From contig NZ_LNZA01000001.1 of NCBI RefSeq assembly GCF_001468035.1, positions 701,010 to 765,009 of the forward strand: DNA of 64,000 bases. Reading direction: 5' to 3'. A program made the position numbers and the translations under genes. Positions 10,005 to 19,619 of this stretch are shown here, one piece after another. The DNA comes from Legionella tucsonensis. Its GTDB lineage: Bacteria > Pseudomonadota > Gammaproteobacteria > Legionellales > Legionellaceae. Every line of letters begins with the position of its first letter. Position 1 is the stretch's first letter. The notes under the pieces were generated by a model. That model was not told the origin of the DNA. It saw only the letters and a program-made list of their open reading frames with translations, and searched no databases.

Positions 10005-11387
10005 ATGTACGATCTGCAAAATTCCAAAAAAACGGTTGATCCATTAAAACGCCCTCCTCATTCAGTGGAAGCAGAGCAATCCATTATTGGTGGATTAATG
10101 TTGGACAATCAGGTTTGGGATAAAGTCAGTAATAAATTATGTGAAACAGATTTCTACCGCACCGAGCATCGAATTTTATTTCGAGCAATTTCTACTTTGG
10201 TAAAAAAAGATCAACCCTTTGATGTAGTGACTCTGCTTGATGCGTTAAAGTCTTATAACGAATTAGATGATGCAGGTGGAGAAGCCTATTTGTTCGAATT
10301 GGCTAATAATACTCCCAGTGTTGCTAACGTATCTGCTTATGCCGATATAGTTCGTGAAAAATCAGTACAAAGACAGCTCATTACTGTAGCTACCGAAATT
10401 GCTGATTCAGCATATAATCCTGGAGGCAGGCAAGTGCCTGAGCTTCTTGATATGGCAGAAACTAAAGTTTTTGCTATAGGTGAGCAAACAGGCGGTGATG
10501 GCGGGCCTGAAAATATAAAATCAATTTTGGTTCGTGCGGTAGAAAAAATTGATTCACTTTATCATAATGGTGATGCAATTACCGGGCTTGCTACAGGTTT
10601 GGCTGATTTGGATGAAATGACCTCAGGATTACAACCTTCAGATTTAATTATTGTTGCTGGTCGTCCTTCCATGGGTAAAACGACTTTAGTGATGAACATG
10701 GCAGAACATGCCGCGATTAAATCTGGGAAACCTGTACTTGCTTTTTCTATGGAAATGCCTGCAGATTCATTAGCAATGAGAATGATGTCTTCTTTAGGAC
10801 GCATTGATCAGCATAAGATTAGAACAGGTAAACTGGATGATGATGATTGGCCGCGCGTGACTTCAGCCGTACATATGCTTTCGGAAGCCCCTTTATTTAT
10901 AGATGATACTCCGGCTTTAAGTCCTGGTGAAATGCGTGCACGAGCCAGGCGGTTAGCCAAGGAGCAAGGTAACTTGGGGTTAATTGTGGTAGACTATTTG
11001 CAATTAATGAAAGTACCCGGATTTTCAGCAGATAACAGAACGGCAGAGATATCTGAGATTTCACGCAGTCTTAAATCGCTTGCTAAAGAGCTGCAGGTAC
11101 CCGTTATTGCTTTATCCCAGTTGAACCGAAGTTTAGAACAACGCTCAGATAAACGACCTGTTATGTCTGATTTGCGTGAATCTGGTGCGATTGAGCAAGA
11201 TGCCGATTTAATTTGTTTTATTTATCGAGATGAAGTCTATAATGAAGACAGTCCGGATAAAGGAACCGCAGAAATCATTGTGGCCAAACAAAGAAATGGT
11301 CCAATTGGTAAGGTTCGTGTAGCCTTTATTGGTAAATACACTCGTTTTGAAGATTTAGCATACAATGGTTATCAAGGGGTAGATTAA
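10005..11387 (+). CDS. dnaB: Replicative DNA helicase DnaB
   Basis: Hexameric 5'-3' helicase that unwinds DNA ahead of the replication fork. The N-terminal helical domain ([17 protein letters not shown]) is followed by a RecA-like core with Walker A in [10 protein letters not shown] (about 218-227), Walker B ([10 protein letters not shown]) and the late motif [14 protein letters not shown]. The 460-residue length is normal. The stop is one base before the alr start, so the two are probably co-transcribed; dnaB-alr adjacency is common in gammaproteobacteria. Confidence 0.97.
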   Translation: MYDLQNSKKTVDPLKRPPHSVEAEQSIIGGLMLDNQVWDKVSNKLCETDFYRTEHRILFRAISTLVKKDQPFDVVTLLDALKSYNELDDAGGEAYLFELANNTPSVANVSAYADIVREKSVQRQLITVATEIADSAYNPGGRQVPELLDMAETKVFAIGEQTGGDGGPENIKSILVRAVEKIDSLYHNGDAITGLATGLADLDEMTSGLQPSDLIIVAGRPSMGKTTLVMNMAEHAAIKSGKPVLAFSMEMPADSLAMRMMSSLGRIDQHKIRTGKLDDDDWPRVTSAVHMLSEAPLFIDDTPALSPGEMRARARRLAKEQGNLGLIVVDYLQLMKVPGFSADNRTAEISEISRSLKSLAKELQVPVIALSQLNRSLEQRSDKRPVMSDLRESGAIEQDADLICFIYRDEVYNEDSPDKGTAEIIVAKQRNGPIGKVRVAFIGKYTRFEDLAYNGYQGVD

Positions 11388-11388
11388 G

Positions 11389-12462
11389 GTGTCCAGACCT
11401 ACCAAACTGGTGATAGAGCCAAACGCTTTGCATCATAACTTAATGCGAATAAGACATTTTGCTCCAGGCAAGAAAATAATTGCTATGGTGAAGGCTAATG
11501 CCTATGGTTGTGGTGTACATGTTGTCGCACCAATATTGGAAGGGCATGTAGATGCTTTTGGTGTAGCTTGTATTGAAGAAGCTCTGGTTCTTCGTAAAAT
11601 AGGAATACGGACTCATTGTATTCTTTTTCAAGGTATATTTAGTCCTGATGAATTTAAGGTGGTAGCACAGCATCAATTTGGATGCGTTATTCATCAACCG
11701 CATCAGGTACAGTGGCTTTTAAATACCCCTCTAGATGCGCCGATTAAACTCTGGGTTAAAGTAAATACAGGTATGCACCGTTTGGGTTTTAAGACTCATG
11801 AATTGCAAGGGGTAATGGATGCATTGCAATCTTGTCCTTGGGTGGATAAAAAGATCGGTTTGATGACTCATTTAGCTTGTGCTGATGAGCCTGAACGAAT
11901 AGAAAATTTTCAGCAAATTGCTTTATTTGAGAGTATTTCTGTCTCTGGGTTCAGTCAACGAAGTATTGCCAATTCAGCTGCCATTATTTCTTTTCCACGA
12001 ACTCATATGGATGTTGTCAGACCGGGTATTATGCTTTATGGTGTATCACCTTTCGCTGATCAGACTGCAATTGATTTGGGTTTACTTCCTGTAATGCGTT
12101 TTGTTTCAGCAATTAGTGCAGTTCATCATAATCTTCCTTTGGCTCAAGTTGGGTATAGTGGTATTTGGAAAAGCGAAAAATCTTCTATTATTGGTATTGT
12201 TGCTGCGGGTTATGGTGATGGTTATCCACGACATATTGCGGCAAACACCCCGGTTTGGGTTCAAGGCAAAGTGGTTCCTATTGTAGGACGAGTATCAATG
12301 GATATGCTTGCTGTAGACTTAACAGATCATCCGGAAGTAAAACCTGGAGCACCTGTTGAACTTTGGGGTAAACATATTTTAGTTGAGCGAATTGCACATG
12401 CAGCAGGAACTACGGGTTATGAATTATTATGTCAGATTTCTGAGCGGGTGCGTCACGATTAA
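11389..12462 (+). CDS. alr: Alanine racemase
   Basis: PLP enzyme that interconverts L- and D-alanine for peptidoglycan synthesis. The PLP-binding lysine lies in [10 protein letters not shown] near the N-terminus, and the second catalytic region ([13 protein letters not shown]) is present. Length is 357 residues, as usual. The start is GTG at 11389, one base after the dnaB stop, indicating translational coupling. Confidence 0.96.
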   Translation: MSRPTKLVIEPNALHHNLMRIRHFAPGKKIIAMVKANAYGCGVHVVAPILEGHVDAFGVACIEEALVLRKIGIRTHCILFQGIFSPDEFKVVAQHQFGCVIHQPHQVQWLLNTPLDAPIKLWVKVNTGMHRLGFKTHELQGVMDALQSCPWVDKKIGLMTHLACADEPERIENFQQIALFESISVSGFSQRSIANSAAIISFPRTHMDVVRPGIMLYGVSPFADQTAIDLGLLPVMRFVSAISAVHHNLPLAQVGYSGIWKSEKSSIIGIVAAGYGDGYPRHIAANTPVWVQGKVVPIVGRVSMDMLAVDLTDHPEVKPGAPVELWGKHILVERIAHAAGTTGYELLCQISERVRHD

Positions 12463-12495
12463 ATGAATTGTTTTTGATTTTAATCCGTGCTCACT

Positions 12496-12525
12496 GCAGT
12501 TGGATGAAGTAAAGCGAAATCCAGG
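12496..12525 (+). repeat. Degenerate half-copy of the CCTGGGTG-type repeat
   Basis: A single diverged arm (GCAGTTGGATGAAG then AAAGCGAAATCCAGG) of the dispersed palindromic family best seen at 13571-13640. It lies between alr and the lipoprotein gene. Confidence 0.45.
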
Positions 12526-12655
12526 CTTGTGATAAATAAATAAACTTTCTTAATTCTAAGTTCCACATTTTAGATTTCCTTAACTATGGATAATAACTGA
12601 GCGTGATGTTAGAATTACAACCGATTTCTATAACCTTTTAAATGGGTGATATGTT

Positions 12656-13102
12656 ATGAAAAAAATAGCTGTTGCATCATTGTCTTTATTATTGGTTGGC
12701 TGTGCGTCAATGAATCATGAAGACGTAGGTACTATCTCAGGTGGAGTTATTGGTGGATTGATTGGAAGCCAGTTTGGTGGCGGCCCAGCAGCTAAATTGG
12801 CTGCAACAGCAGGTGGCGCTATTGTAGGCGCTTACTTGGGTGGTCAAATTGGAAAGACAATGGATAAGGTGGATAGAATGGAAATGCAGCGTGCATTAGA
12901 AACTGCGCCGACAGGGAAAGCTGTGAATTGGTCAAATCCAGATACTGGATATAGTTATACAGTACAGCCTACGCGTACTTATTATCGTGAGCGCTTGCCT
13001 TGCCGCGAATATCTAACTTCGGCAATCATTGATGGCAAAAAACAAACATTACGCGGTAGTGCATGTCGCCAGCCAGATGGAACATGGCATGTTGTAAACT
13101 AA
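12656..13102 (+). CDS. Glycine-zipper outer-membrane lipoprotein (17-kDa surface antigen-like)
   Basis: A 148-residue lipoprotein: a short signal with lipobox LLVGC and lipidated Cys at about residue 16, then glycine-zipper repeats (GGVIGGLIGSQFGG and GGAIVGAYLGGQIG, about 28-67). The C-terminal domain has two cysteines (PCREY and SACRQPDG) and ends GTWHVVN, a pattern of Rickettsia 17-kDa antigen-like proteins. Probably an envelope structural lipoprotein; no enzymatic motif is seen. Confidence 0.85.
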   Translation: MKKIAVASLSLLLVGCASMNHEDVGTISGGVIGGLIGSQFGGGPAAKLAATAGGAIVGAYLGGQIGKTMDKVDRMEMQRALETAPTGKAVNWSNPDTGYSYTVQPTRTYYRERLPCREYLTSAIIDGKKQTLRGSACRQPDGTWHVVN

Positions 13103-13118
13103 TCACTTATATTTTGTG

Positions 13119-13166
13119 CAGCCTGGTGTAGCGAAGCGAAACCCGAGTTCCGTTTCGTTATACCAA
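13119..13166. repeat. Dispersed palindromic repeat, imperfect copy
   Basis: The left arm GCCTGGTGTAGCGAAGCG and a diverged right arm TTTCGTTATACC form an imperfect inverted pair directly after the lipoprotein gene. Same family as 13571-13640. Confidence 0.6.
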
Positions 13167-13178
13167 GACACAACTATA

Positions 13179-13529
13179 CTATTTTACTTCCTTATTCTTT
13201 TTTATTGGTTTCTCTTTTATTACTTTCTCTTTTATCACGCCCTCATCCTTTTTCTTGTCACAACAGACGCATTTACAACAACTAAATAAGTTGTATAACC
13301 AGGCAATCAAAAAACCTGTAATGAATGCATCAATGAAACCTATAATACCTCCCAAGAAACTTCCCATTAATGAAGGCTCATATCCAGGATATATAGTACC
13401 CATAGTAGCTACGAAAGCCTGCCCATAGGCATAATAGTGAGCAATTAATCCCATTATAAAAACAGTTATTCCCCAGAAAACCCCAAGGGCAAGACCAAGA
13501 GCCACTGGGCTTAATTTGCAACCTTTCAT
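13179..13529 (-). CDS. Small holin-like membrane protein with Cys-rich tail
   Basis: A 116-residue membrane protein with hydrophobic segments at about 8-30 and 55-82 joined by a loop containing IYPGYEPS. A cysteine cluster (C84, C85, C87, C89, C90) at the membrane edge is followed by a Lys/Glu tail with repeated VIKEK-like units. The glycine-rich second segment followed by AWLYN resembles small proteins often labelled bacteriophage holin, but no phage genes are near. The cysteines could be palmitoylated or bind metal. The function is unknown. Confidence 0.65.
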   Translation of the reverse strand: MKGCKLSPVALGLALGVFWGITVFIMGLIAHYYAYGQAFVATMGTIYPGYEPSLMGSFLGGIIGFIDAFITGFLIAWLYNLFSCCKCVCCDKKKDEGVIKEKVIKEKPIKKNKEVK

Positions 13530-13570
13530 GCTCGTTTCTCCTTTTTATAGTATCCGTCCTATAAAACTTA

Positions 13571-13640
13571 GCCTGGGTGCAGCGAGCGAAACCCAGGAGT
13601 TTATTTACGAAACCTGGGTTTCGCTTCGCTGCACCCAGGC
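13571..13640. repeat. Long inverted repeat, best copy of the CCTGGGTG family
   Basis: Arms at 13571-13597 and 13613-13640 are reverse complements with a single-base bulge (AGCGA-GCGAAACCCAGG against AGCGAAGCGAAACCCAGG), separated by a 15-base loop. A stem of about 27 bp without a T-run is a REP/palindromic element. It lies in the intergenic space 3' of dapE and 5' of the holin-like gene. Confidence 0.85.
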
Positions 13641-13698
13641 TACAAAGCTACAAAATCACAATAAATTCAACTTCTTTCTCAAAGTATAGACTACAACA

Positions 13699-14868
13699 TT
13701 AATTAATTAATAATTTTTCACAAATCGAAAAATATAAAATTTCTAATTGATGCAGATCGCTTAAGGAAACACATTCATTTACTTGATGAATCGTGGCATT
13801 AACCGGTCCAAGTTCTATTACTTCAACATCATAGGGAGCAATGAAGCGACCGTCAGATGTTCCGCCACTGGTAGAAAACTCTGGTAAGTTTCCAGTAAGT
13901 TCGAGGATTGTTTCTTTACAGCTTTCCAGCAAAGCACCTTGGGATGTCAAGAAAGGCTCGCCACTAAGGCGCCATTCAATAACAGGGTTCAGATCATGCT
14001 CTTGAAAAGTAGCAATAACTTTTTCTTTTAATGTGTGGTGTGTATGTTCTGTTGAGTATCTAAAATTTAGATGTAAAACCAGTTCTCCAGGAATTATATT
14101 TGCGGCATGACCTCCTGATTGGAGGTGAGTAATTTGCATGGATGTTGGTGGAAAATGAGTGTTACCCTGATCCCAGAGTGTTGTGGTCAGCTTCGCAAGT
14201 GCGGGACTCATTTTATGTATTGGGTTGTCCGCCAAATGGGGATAGGCAACATGCCCTTGTTTTCCATGTAAGGTAATTTGGGCACTCAATGAACCACGTC
14301 TGCCAATTTTGATTACATCACCAACCTGATGAGTACTTGATGGTTCCCCTACAATGCAATAATCAATGTGAATGCCTTGATTTTCCAGGAGCTGCATGAC
14401 ATAAGGTGTGCCCATATCATAATCATTCCCTTCCTCACCACTGGTAATAAGAAAGCCTAATCTTCCTTGAAATTTAGGGTAAGTGTTTACAAATCGTTGT
14501 GCCATAAGCAGCATGCACGCAAGACTTCCTTTCATGTCAGCAACACCACGCCCAAAGAGCATTCCATTTTTATTTTCCACTATAAAAGGATCAGACAACC
14601 ATTTCGTTACGTCACCAACAGGAACCACATCTGTATGGCCCGCAAATACGAGAAAAGGGCCTGATTCTCCATAAGAAGCAAAGAAGTTGGATACAGGTCC
14701 TTTATTCATACGTTGGCAAGTAAATCCTGCTTGTTCCAAAAAATGGATCATGAACTCTTGGCAGTTTGCATCTTCAGGTGTAATCGAAGGAAAACGAACA
14801 AGTTTCGTTAGGATTTCTTGTAAGTCTGTCCCCAAATGGGGGGGGACTCTATTTTTCATCCCAGTCAT
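13699..14868 (-). CDS. dapE: Succinyl-diaminopimelate desuccinylase
   Basis: Hydrolyses N-succinyl-LL-diaminopimelate in lysine and peptidoglycan precursor synthesis; a dinuclear zinc peptidase of the M20 family. Metal ligands and the catalytic Glu are visible in FAGHTDVVPVGD, GRGVADMKGS, TSGEEGNDY, VGEPSS and ATIHQVNE. Length is 389 residues (about 375-380 is usual). The start ATG at 14868 lies one base after the dapD stop, with a purine-rich site inside the dapD end, so dapD-dapE is an operon. Confidence 0.96.
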   Translation of the reverse strand: MTGMKNRVPPHLGTDLQEILTKLVRFPSITPEDANCQEFMIHFLEQAGFTCQRMNKGPVSNFFASYGESGPFLVFAGHTDVVPVGDVTKWLSDPFIVENKNGMLFGRGVADMKGSLACMLLMAQRFVNTYPKFQGRLGFLITSGEEGNDYDMGTPYVMQLLENQGIHIDYCIVGEPSSTHQVGDVIKIGRRGSLSAQITLHGKQGHVAYPHLADNPIHKMSPALAKLTTTLWDQGNTHFPPTSMQITHLQSGGHAANIIPGELVLHLNFRYSTEHTHHTLKEKVIATFQEHDLNPVIEWRLSGEPFLTSQGALLESCKETILELTGNLPEFSTSGGTSDGRFIAPYDVEVIELGPVNATIHQVNECVSLSDLHQLEILYFSICEKLLIN

Positions 14869-14869
14869 G

Positions 14870-15691
14870 CTAACTCGCTCTCAATAGTTCATTAATGCTT
14901 ACTTTTGCTCTTGTTTTTTCATCTACCTGTTTCACAATGACTGCGCAATACAAACTGTAGCTTTTGTCTTCATTGGGCAGGCTGCCAGCGACTACCACTG
15001 ATCCTGATGGGATACGACCGTAAGTAATTTCTCCAGTGAGACGATTATATATTTTGGTGCTTTGCCCTAAGTAGACACCCATAGACAATACGGAATTTCG
15101 TTCTACAATAACCCCTTCGACGACTTCTGAGCGGGCACCGATAAAACAATTGTCTTCGATAATTGTGGGGTTGGCTTGCAAGGGTTCTAAAACACCACCT
15201 ATACCTACTCCACCTGAAAGGTGCACGTTTTTACCGATTTGAGCGCAAGAGCCCACAGTTGCCCAGGTATCAACCATGACCCCCTCATCGATATATGCGC
15301 CCACATTGACATAAGATGGCATTAAAACGCAGTTTTTTGCAATGTAAGCCCCTTTGCGAACCATGGCATGAGGCACCACACGTACTCCTGTCTGTTTGAA
15401 TTGTTCTTCAGTATAGTTATTGTACTTAAGGGGTACTTTGTCATAAAACTGACAGAAGCCCGAATCAATCACTTGATTGGGATAAAGTCTAAAAGATAAA
15501 AGAACGGCTTTTTTTATCCATTGATGAACTACCCATTCATTATTTATTTTTTCAGCAACCCGATATTGGCCGCTGTCCAAACAAGACAGTACTTCATTCA
15601 CTGCCGCAATAAGTTCGGGAGATGCTGTATCAATTGATAATGTTTGGTGTTGTTCAAAAGCTTGTTCAATTAGAGTTTGTAAAGTCTGCAT
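14870..15691 (-). CDS. dapD: Tetrahydrodipicolinate N-succinyltransferase
   Basis: Transfers succinyl from succinyl-CoA to tetrahydrodipicolinate, the step opening the succinylase branch of lysine/DAP synthesis. Length is 273 residues, matching the family. The N-terminal helical domain is followed by a left-handed beta-helix of hexapeptide repeats ([24 protein letters not shown] and [16 protein letters not shown], about 115-225). It is upstream of dapE in the same operon. Confidence 0.97.
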   Translation of the reverse strand: MQTLQTLIEQAFEQHQTLSIDTASPELIAAVNEVLSCLDSGQYRVAEKINNEWVVHQWIKKAVLLSFRLYPNQVIDSGFCQFYDKVPLKYNNYTEEQFKQTGVRVVPHAMVRKGAYIAKNCVLMPSYVNVGAYIDEGVMVDTWATVGSCAQIGKNVHLSGGVGIGGVLEPLQANPTIIEDNCFIGARSEVVEGVIVERNSVLSMGVYLGQSTKIYNRLTGEITYGRIPSGSVVVAGSLPNEDKSYSLYCAVIVKQVDEKTRAKVSINELLRAS

Positions 15692-15742
15692 CTATTTTTC
15701 CTGTATTTTTTGTAGGTAAGTCTCAGCCCTCTATCAGGAAGC

Positions 15743-15850
15743 GGCTGGATTTGGCACATCTTGCGGAGTCTTCCTAATCAATGCTCACATACTGATGTAT
15801 GTTGCGCTTGTCTAGAAAAATTTTCTCACAACCTGAATTCAAATCCAACC
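15743..15850. repeat. MITE-like imperfect palindrome, about 108 bp
   Basis: The ends GGCTGGATTTG and CAAATCCAACC are near-complementary, and the centre CATAC-TGAT-GTATG is a perfect small palindrome. The element resembles the ones at 24120-24263 and 17168-17320. It has no coding capacity and lies 5' of dapD. Confidence 0.6.
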
Positions 15851-15897
15851 GTTCGAGTAAACATTAACTTAGAGGGACGTGAGCAATTATTTTTATA

Positions 15898-15960
15898 GCC
15901 TGAGTGTAACAGAGAAACCCGGGGAGTTCTCTTCCGGGTTTCTCTGCGCAGCACCCAGGT
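15898..15960. repeat. Dispersed palindromic repeat, variant copy
   Basis: A perfect 12-bp stem (AGAGAAACCCGG at 15911-15922 and CCGGGTTTCTCT at 15934-15945) with outer sequence GCCTGAGTG / CACCCAGGT. Same family as 13571-13640. It sits just after the stop of the PLP-enzyme gene and could protect or end that transcript. Confidence 0.7.
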
Positions 15961-15969
15961 CACATCACT

Positions 15970-17124
15970 TTAATATGCAAGTGCATATTCCAAATCAGCT
16001 TGTAAATCCTTCACATGTTCTATGCCTACGGAGAGCCGAATAAATCCATCCTCAATGCCTAACGTCTTACGCTTTTCTAGAGGTATAGACGCATGAGTCA
16101 TAATCGCTGGATGTTCTATCAAACTTTCTACACCGCCTAAACTTTCAGCGAGCGTAAACAATTCACAACGAGCAAGAAAGCGTTTGGCCGCATCAATGCC
16201 ACCATCTATTACCATGGAAATCATGCCGCCAAACCCGTGCATTTGCTCTTTAGCTAATCCATGTTGGGGGTGGCTTGTAAGACCTGGATAAATAACTTTT
16301 ATTACTCTGGATTGCGTACTTAACCAATTTGCTAGATCATGTGCATTCTCGCAATGTCTTTCCATACGCAACGACAGGGTTTTCAGACTTCTTAAAACAA
16401 GAAAACTATCAAATGGACCGGCAATTCCACCGCAGGAGTTATGGAGGAACGCAATTTTATCCGCTAAATTAGGATTATCACCAACAACCACGATCCCGCT
16501 GACTACGTCTGAATGACCATTAAGGTATTTAGTGGCTGAATGCAGTACTATGTCAAATCCTAACTCTATAGGTTTCTGAATCCAGGGAGTCGCAAAAGTG
16601 TTGTCTGCAACTGCTATGAGATTATGACGTTTTGCTATCATTGCTATTTCACGTAAATTAGCCAGTTTTAACATGGGATTCGAAGGTGTTTCTACCCAGA
16701 TCATACGTGTTTTTTTGGTAATCGCGGATTCTATATTGTGCGTGTCAGACATGTCTATGAAAGAAAAAGATAATCCTGAGGTGCGTGTTTTGACCTTATC
16801 AAATAAGCGAAATGTGCCTCCATAAAGGTCGTCCATGGCAACAACATGATCTCCGGCATCTAATAAATCAATAACGGTGTTTATTGCAGCCATTCCGGAA
16901 GCAAAAGCAAAACCTCGCTCACCTGACTCCAAACTGGCAATACAACTTTCATAAGCTCCACGAGTAGGGTTATGTGTTCGAGAGTACTCATAGCCAAGAT
17001 GTTCGCCTGGAGTAATTTGCTTGTAGGTAGATGTTGCATATATGGGGGTCATAACCGCACCGGTACTTGGACATGGCTCTTGACCAGCATGAATGGCTCG
17101 AGTTTCAAAGTGATGCTTTTTCAT
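15970..17124 (-). CDS. Cys/Met-metabolism PLP enzyme (cystathionine synthase/lyase family)
   Basis: A 384-residue member of the trans-sulfuration PLP family. The PLP lysine lies in HSATKYLNGHSD; the tyrosine/arginine motif YEYSRTHNPTRGAYE, FASGMAAI, and the C-terminal region GGVESLIEHPAIMTH are all present. Cystathionine gamma-synthase and gamma-lyase are hard to separate by eye; both are close to this sequence, so no gene symbol is given. It would act in cysteine/methionine interconversion in the cytosol. Confidence 0.9.
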   Translation of the reverse strand: MKKHHFETRAIHAGQEPCPSTGAVMTPIYATSTYKQITPGEHLGYEYSRTHNPTRGAYESCIASLESGERGFAFASGMAAINTVIDLLDAGDHVVAMDDLYGGTFRLFDKVKTRTSGLSFSFIDMSDTHNIESAITKKTRMIWVETPSNPMLKLANLREIAMIAKRHNLIAVADNTFATPWIQKPIELGFDIVLHSATKYLNGHSDVVSGIVVVGDNPNLADKIAFLHNSCGGIAGPFDSFLVLRSLKTLSLRMERHCENAHDLANWLSTQSRVIKVIYPGLTSHPQHGLAKEQMHGFGGMISMVIDGGIDAAKRFLARCELFTLAESLGGVESLIEHPAIMTHASIPLEKRKTLGIEDGFIRLSVGIEHVKDLQADLEYALAY

Positions 17125-17167
17125 TGGACTATCCTTAAGGGTGTAAATTTTTTATGTCGATACCTTT

Positions 17168-17320
17168 ATTAGACCTCTTGCCAAACTCTACTGAGGAGGT
17201 AAATTGCTTCGTCGATGCGGTTGCTCGAATCCTCATGTACTGACGTTGTATACTCCGGTTCTCCGCTCTGCGTCTCCTTGCACTTCACTCCCCTTAGCGA
17301 ATTTGGAAAGAGGCCTATTA
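17168..17320. repeat. MITE-like element with terminal inverted repeats
   Basis: The left end TAGACCTCTTGCCAAACTC and right end GAATTTGGAAAGAGGCCTA are inverted with few mismatches, about 150 bp apart. The interior is partly self-complementary around CATGTACTGACGTTGTATAC. No coding capacity. It fills most of the gap upstream of lspC. Confidence 0.6.
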
Positions 17321-17369
17321 TGAACGAGTGATCTTTTCAGAGTGGTTTATGTAGGATATTCTAGTGGGG

Positions 17370-17457
17370 GTTCTATGTATAGGCAAGTTCTACTTTACAG
17401 GGTGTAGCTAGAGTGCAGCGAAGTTCCATGTACAGGCAAGTTTATACTTCAGGGGTG
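17370..17457 (+). repeat. 35-bp imperfect direct repeat upstream of lspC
   Basis: Copies at 17370-17404 and 17423-17457 both run GTTCTATGTATAGGCAAGTT-like sequence into an AGGGTG/AGGGGTG end, with a period of 53 bp. The second copy supplies the lspC ribosome-binding site. Between them is a short piece like the CCTGGGTG repeat (AGAGTGCAGCGAAG). Confidence 0.6.
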
Positions 17458-17465
17458 TTTTGATA

Positions 17466-17978
17466 ATGAAATTTGATCTCCAGGCTTTATTTTCAGCAAA
17501 ATACGCACAATGGATTATTATTGCCTTAATTTCACTGTTTTCCATACTGATTATCGTAGAATACGCTTCTTTAATCTTTGCCCCTGTAACTCGCCCAACT
17601 CAACCAGAAACCTCAAAAGAGATGCCAGCGATAGCAAAACAGAATTCCTTTGATGCTATTTTACACTCTTCTCTGTTTGGTGTTTATGTTTCAAATAATT
17701 TATCCAGTATTAAAAAATCTATGTTGAATGTTACTTTAGTAGGGATCTTATTTGCTAATAAAATAGAAGATTCTCAAGTAATCATTCGTGCTGCGAATGG
17801 AGAGGAAAGCACTTATAAATTAGGTGATACAATACCTGGGGGTGCTGTGATCAAACGTATTATGGCCGCAGGGATTTTGGTTGAACGTAATGGTGCTTTA
17901 GAGAGTTTAAGTTTACCCAAAAATGAATTAATCTTTGAGCCGGTAGCAAAGCCTTTGGAAGGGGATAAAAATTTATGA
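17466..17978 (+). CDS. lspC: Type II secretion system protein C
   Basis: GspC-family inner-membrane component that links the type II secretion platform to the outer-membrane secretin. It has 170 residues: a short cytosolic start, one membrane helix (about 14-38), then the homology region (SLFGVYVSNNLSSIKKSMLNVTLVGILFANKIEDSQVIIR with AANGEESTYKLGDTIPGGAVIKRI). No PDZ domain follows, so it is the short form. In Legionella pneumophila lspC also lies apart from the other lsp loci. The start is ATG 17466 with AGGGG upstream; a TTG at 17460 is the alternative. Confidence 0.85.
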   Translation: MKFDLQALFSAKYAQWIIIALISLFSILIIVEYASLIFAPVTRPTQPETSKEMPAIAKQNSFDAILHSSLFGVYVSNNLSSIKKSMLNVTLVGILFANKIEDSQVIIRAANGEESTYKLGDTIPGGAVIKRIMAAGILVERNGALESLSLPKNELIFEPVAKPLEGDKNL

Positions 17979-18301
17979 GACGTTTATTTAATCGACTAAT
18001 CGTTGTAATTTTTATTTCTGCTCTTGCTGGATGTGCTGTTACCAACAAAATTAATTTACGTGAAGGAATTGATAGTTTCAGAGTCGAAGATTACCGTAAG
18101 GCTTTTATTCGCTTAAAACCATTAGCTCAGCAAGGTCAGCCTGATGCTCAGTATGCTGTAGGTTATATGTATTATTATGGCAAAGGGGTCGTAGAAGACC
18201 GGAAAAAAGCTTGGTTTTGGATCAATGCTGCTGCTAATTTAGGACAACCTGATGCTAAAGTAGCGATTCAAATATTAGCCAGTGGCGGTTCATTAAGTTA
18301 A
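17975..18301 (+). CDS. Sel1-repeat lipoprotein
   Basis: A 108-residue lipoprotein with lipobox ALAGC (Cys at about 20) and two Sel1/TPR-like units (AFIRLKPLAQQGQPDAQYAVGYMYYYGKGV and KKAWFWINAAANLGQPDAKVAIQIL). The ATG overlaps the lspC stop by four bases, so it is translationally coupled and may assist type II secretion or envelope assembly. That role is inferred from position only. Confidence 0.85.
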   Translation: MRRLFNRLIVVIFISALAGCAVTNKINLREGIDSFRVEDYRKAFIRLKPLAQQGQPDAQYAVGYMYYYGKGVVEDRKKAWFWINAAANLGQPDAKVAIQILASGGSLS

Positions 18302-18324
18302 GAAGTTTTATAGGGAAAAATGTT

Positions 18325-19071
18325 ATGCCTAGCAGCTCATTTATAGAATACAAGGAAGCTATTGGTATATTGGAACATACTTCCAAACACATATCATTAG
18401 TGACGGAAACTATTAAAAACAAAATTCTTCCAAAATTATCTCATCGTCATAGATTACTCGATGTTGGTGCAGGTGCCGGTAATATTACCAAAATTCTCCA
18501 GAGTGAATTTGATGAGGCTGTTGCTGTTGAGATTAATCCCGAATTAAAAAATGCATATCATCAAACGAATATTAAATTATATAACTCTGATTTTATGAAT
18601 GTGGTTTTGGAAGGTAAATTTGACTTGGTTATATGCTCCCATGTTATGTATCATTTAAATAAAAGTGAAATGTCTGCATTTATCGATAAACTTCTTTCTT
18701 TAGTGAATCCTGGTGGATATTGTTTTATTGCTTTGATGGCACCACGTGGTCAGAATCATAAATTTCATGAAGCATTTAATCCTGATTACATTAATAGCAA
18801 ACTCATTATTACAATTTTAAATGAACGACAAATTACCTATGATCGCATTGAGGTTCAGAATTCATTTACGACAAATAATTCCCGTAGCATGTGTAATCTT
18901 CTGAAATTTTTTGCCATAGAAGATTGTCAAACTAAAGCAACAAAAGATCTGAACGCTGAAGAAATGAAGCAAATTGAAATAAAAGCAGAACAACAAGCTA
19001 TCGAATGTAACACCGCAGCAGAATTCGAATTGCAACAAGAAGAAGATTATTTTGTTATTCCTCGTTTTTGA
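18325..19071 (+). CDS. Class I SAM-dependent methyltransferase
   Basis: A 248-residue protein with a Rossmann SAM-binding core: motif I LLDVGAGAGNITK (about 44-56), the acidic end of strand beta-2 (AVAVEINPEL), and FDLVICSHVMYHL as motif IV. A C-terminal extension rich in Glu and Gln (about 205-248) is beyond the core. The start has the site AGGGAAA. It lies 24 bp after the Sel1 lipoprotein and may share its transcript. The substrate is unknown; the acidic tail leaves open an effector role. Confidence 0.8.
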   Translation: MPSSSFIEYKEAIGILEHTSKHISLVTETIKNKILPKLSHRHRLLDVGAGAGNITKILQSEFDEAVAVEINPELKNAYHQTNIKLYNSDFMNVVLEGKFDLVICSHVMYHLNKSEMSAFIDKLLSLVNPGGYCFIALMAPRGQNHKFHEAFNPDYINSKLIITILNERQITYDRIEVQNSFTTNNSRSMCNLLKFFAIEDCQTKATKDLNAEEMKQIEIKAEQQAIECNTAAEFELQQEEDYFVIPRF

Positions 19072-19083
19072 ACGGTAGCGATG

Positions 19084-19491
19084 TCATCTTCCATTCCTAT
19101 AGTGCGATTGATAGACATAGCTGCCATTATTATTTTCCATGATTTCTCCCATGAGCTCGATTGCAACCCTCAAGAAGAAAGCAGCTAATGCAATAGCTAA
19201 CCCTGTTATAGCGCGATTATTATCTTGAGAGCAAAACGATACCGTAAAGATGAGCATACCTGACAGCATGGCGATAAGTACCGCATTATTCAGTTTTTCA
19301 TCATGATTCAATCTATAAAAAATACTGTTGCGGTTGTTGCTTAATTGCTCTAGGTGGGGTTGTTCTAATTGTTCGGGGTCTGGTTGTTCCAGCTCCGATT
19401 GTTCCGTTTGTCCTAATTCATCAATTATTTCATCTAGAGGAGTAGCCGGCTGGGTGTTTATTATTTTAAATTTTGTTCTATATTTACTCAT
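19084..19491 (-). CDS. Small membrane protein with Glu-Gln-Pro repeat
   Basis: A 135-residue unknown protein. An N-terminal segment carries imperfect LEQP-type repeats (about 28-48: SELEQPDPEQLEQPHLEQL), followed by two hydrophobic helices (about 68-86 and 93-115) and a Tyr/Asn-rich tail. The start at ATG 19491 is preferred; the frame remains open to a TTG at 19506. It converges with the methyltransferase gene with 12 bp between stops. No function can be assigned. Confidence 0.55.
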   Translation of the reverse strand: MSKYRTKFKIINTQPATPLDEIIDELGQTEQSELEQPDPEQLEQPHLEQLSNNRNSIFYRLNHDEKLNNAVLIAMLSGMLIFTVSFCSQDNNRAITGLAIALAAFFLRVAIELMGEIMENNNGSYVYQSHYRNGR

Positions 19492-19619
19492 AATGCAGCA
19501 ATCCAAATAAAAAGGAATAATAGAACAAACATCTTATAAAATAAGCCCCTACTTTAGTAATTTTTTATTTTTAACATTAAAAGATGAGTGGAGTAATTTT
19601 TTATATTTTCAATTGGCAG

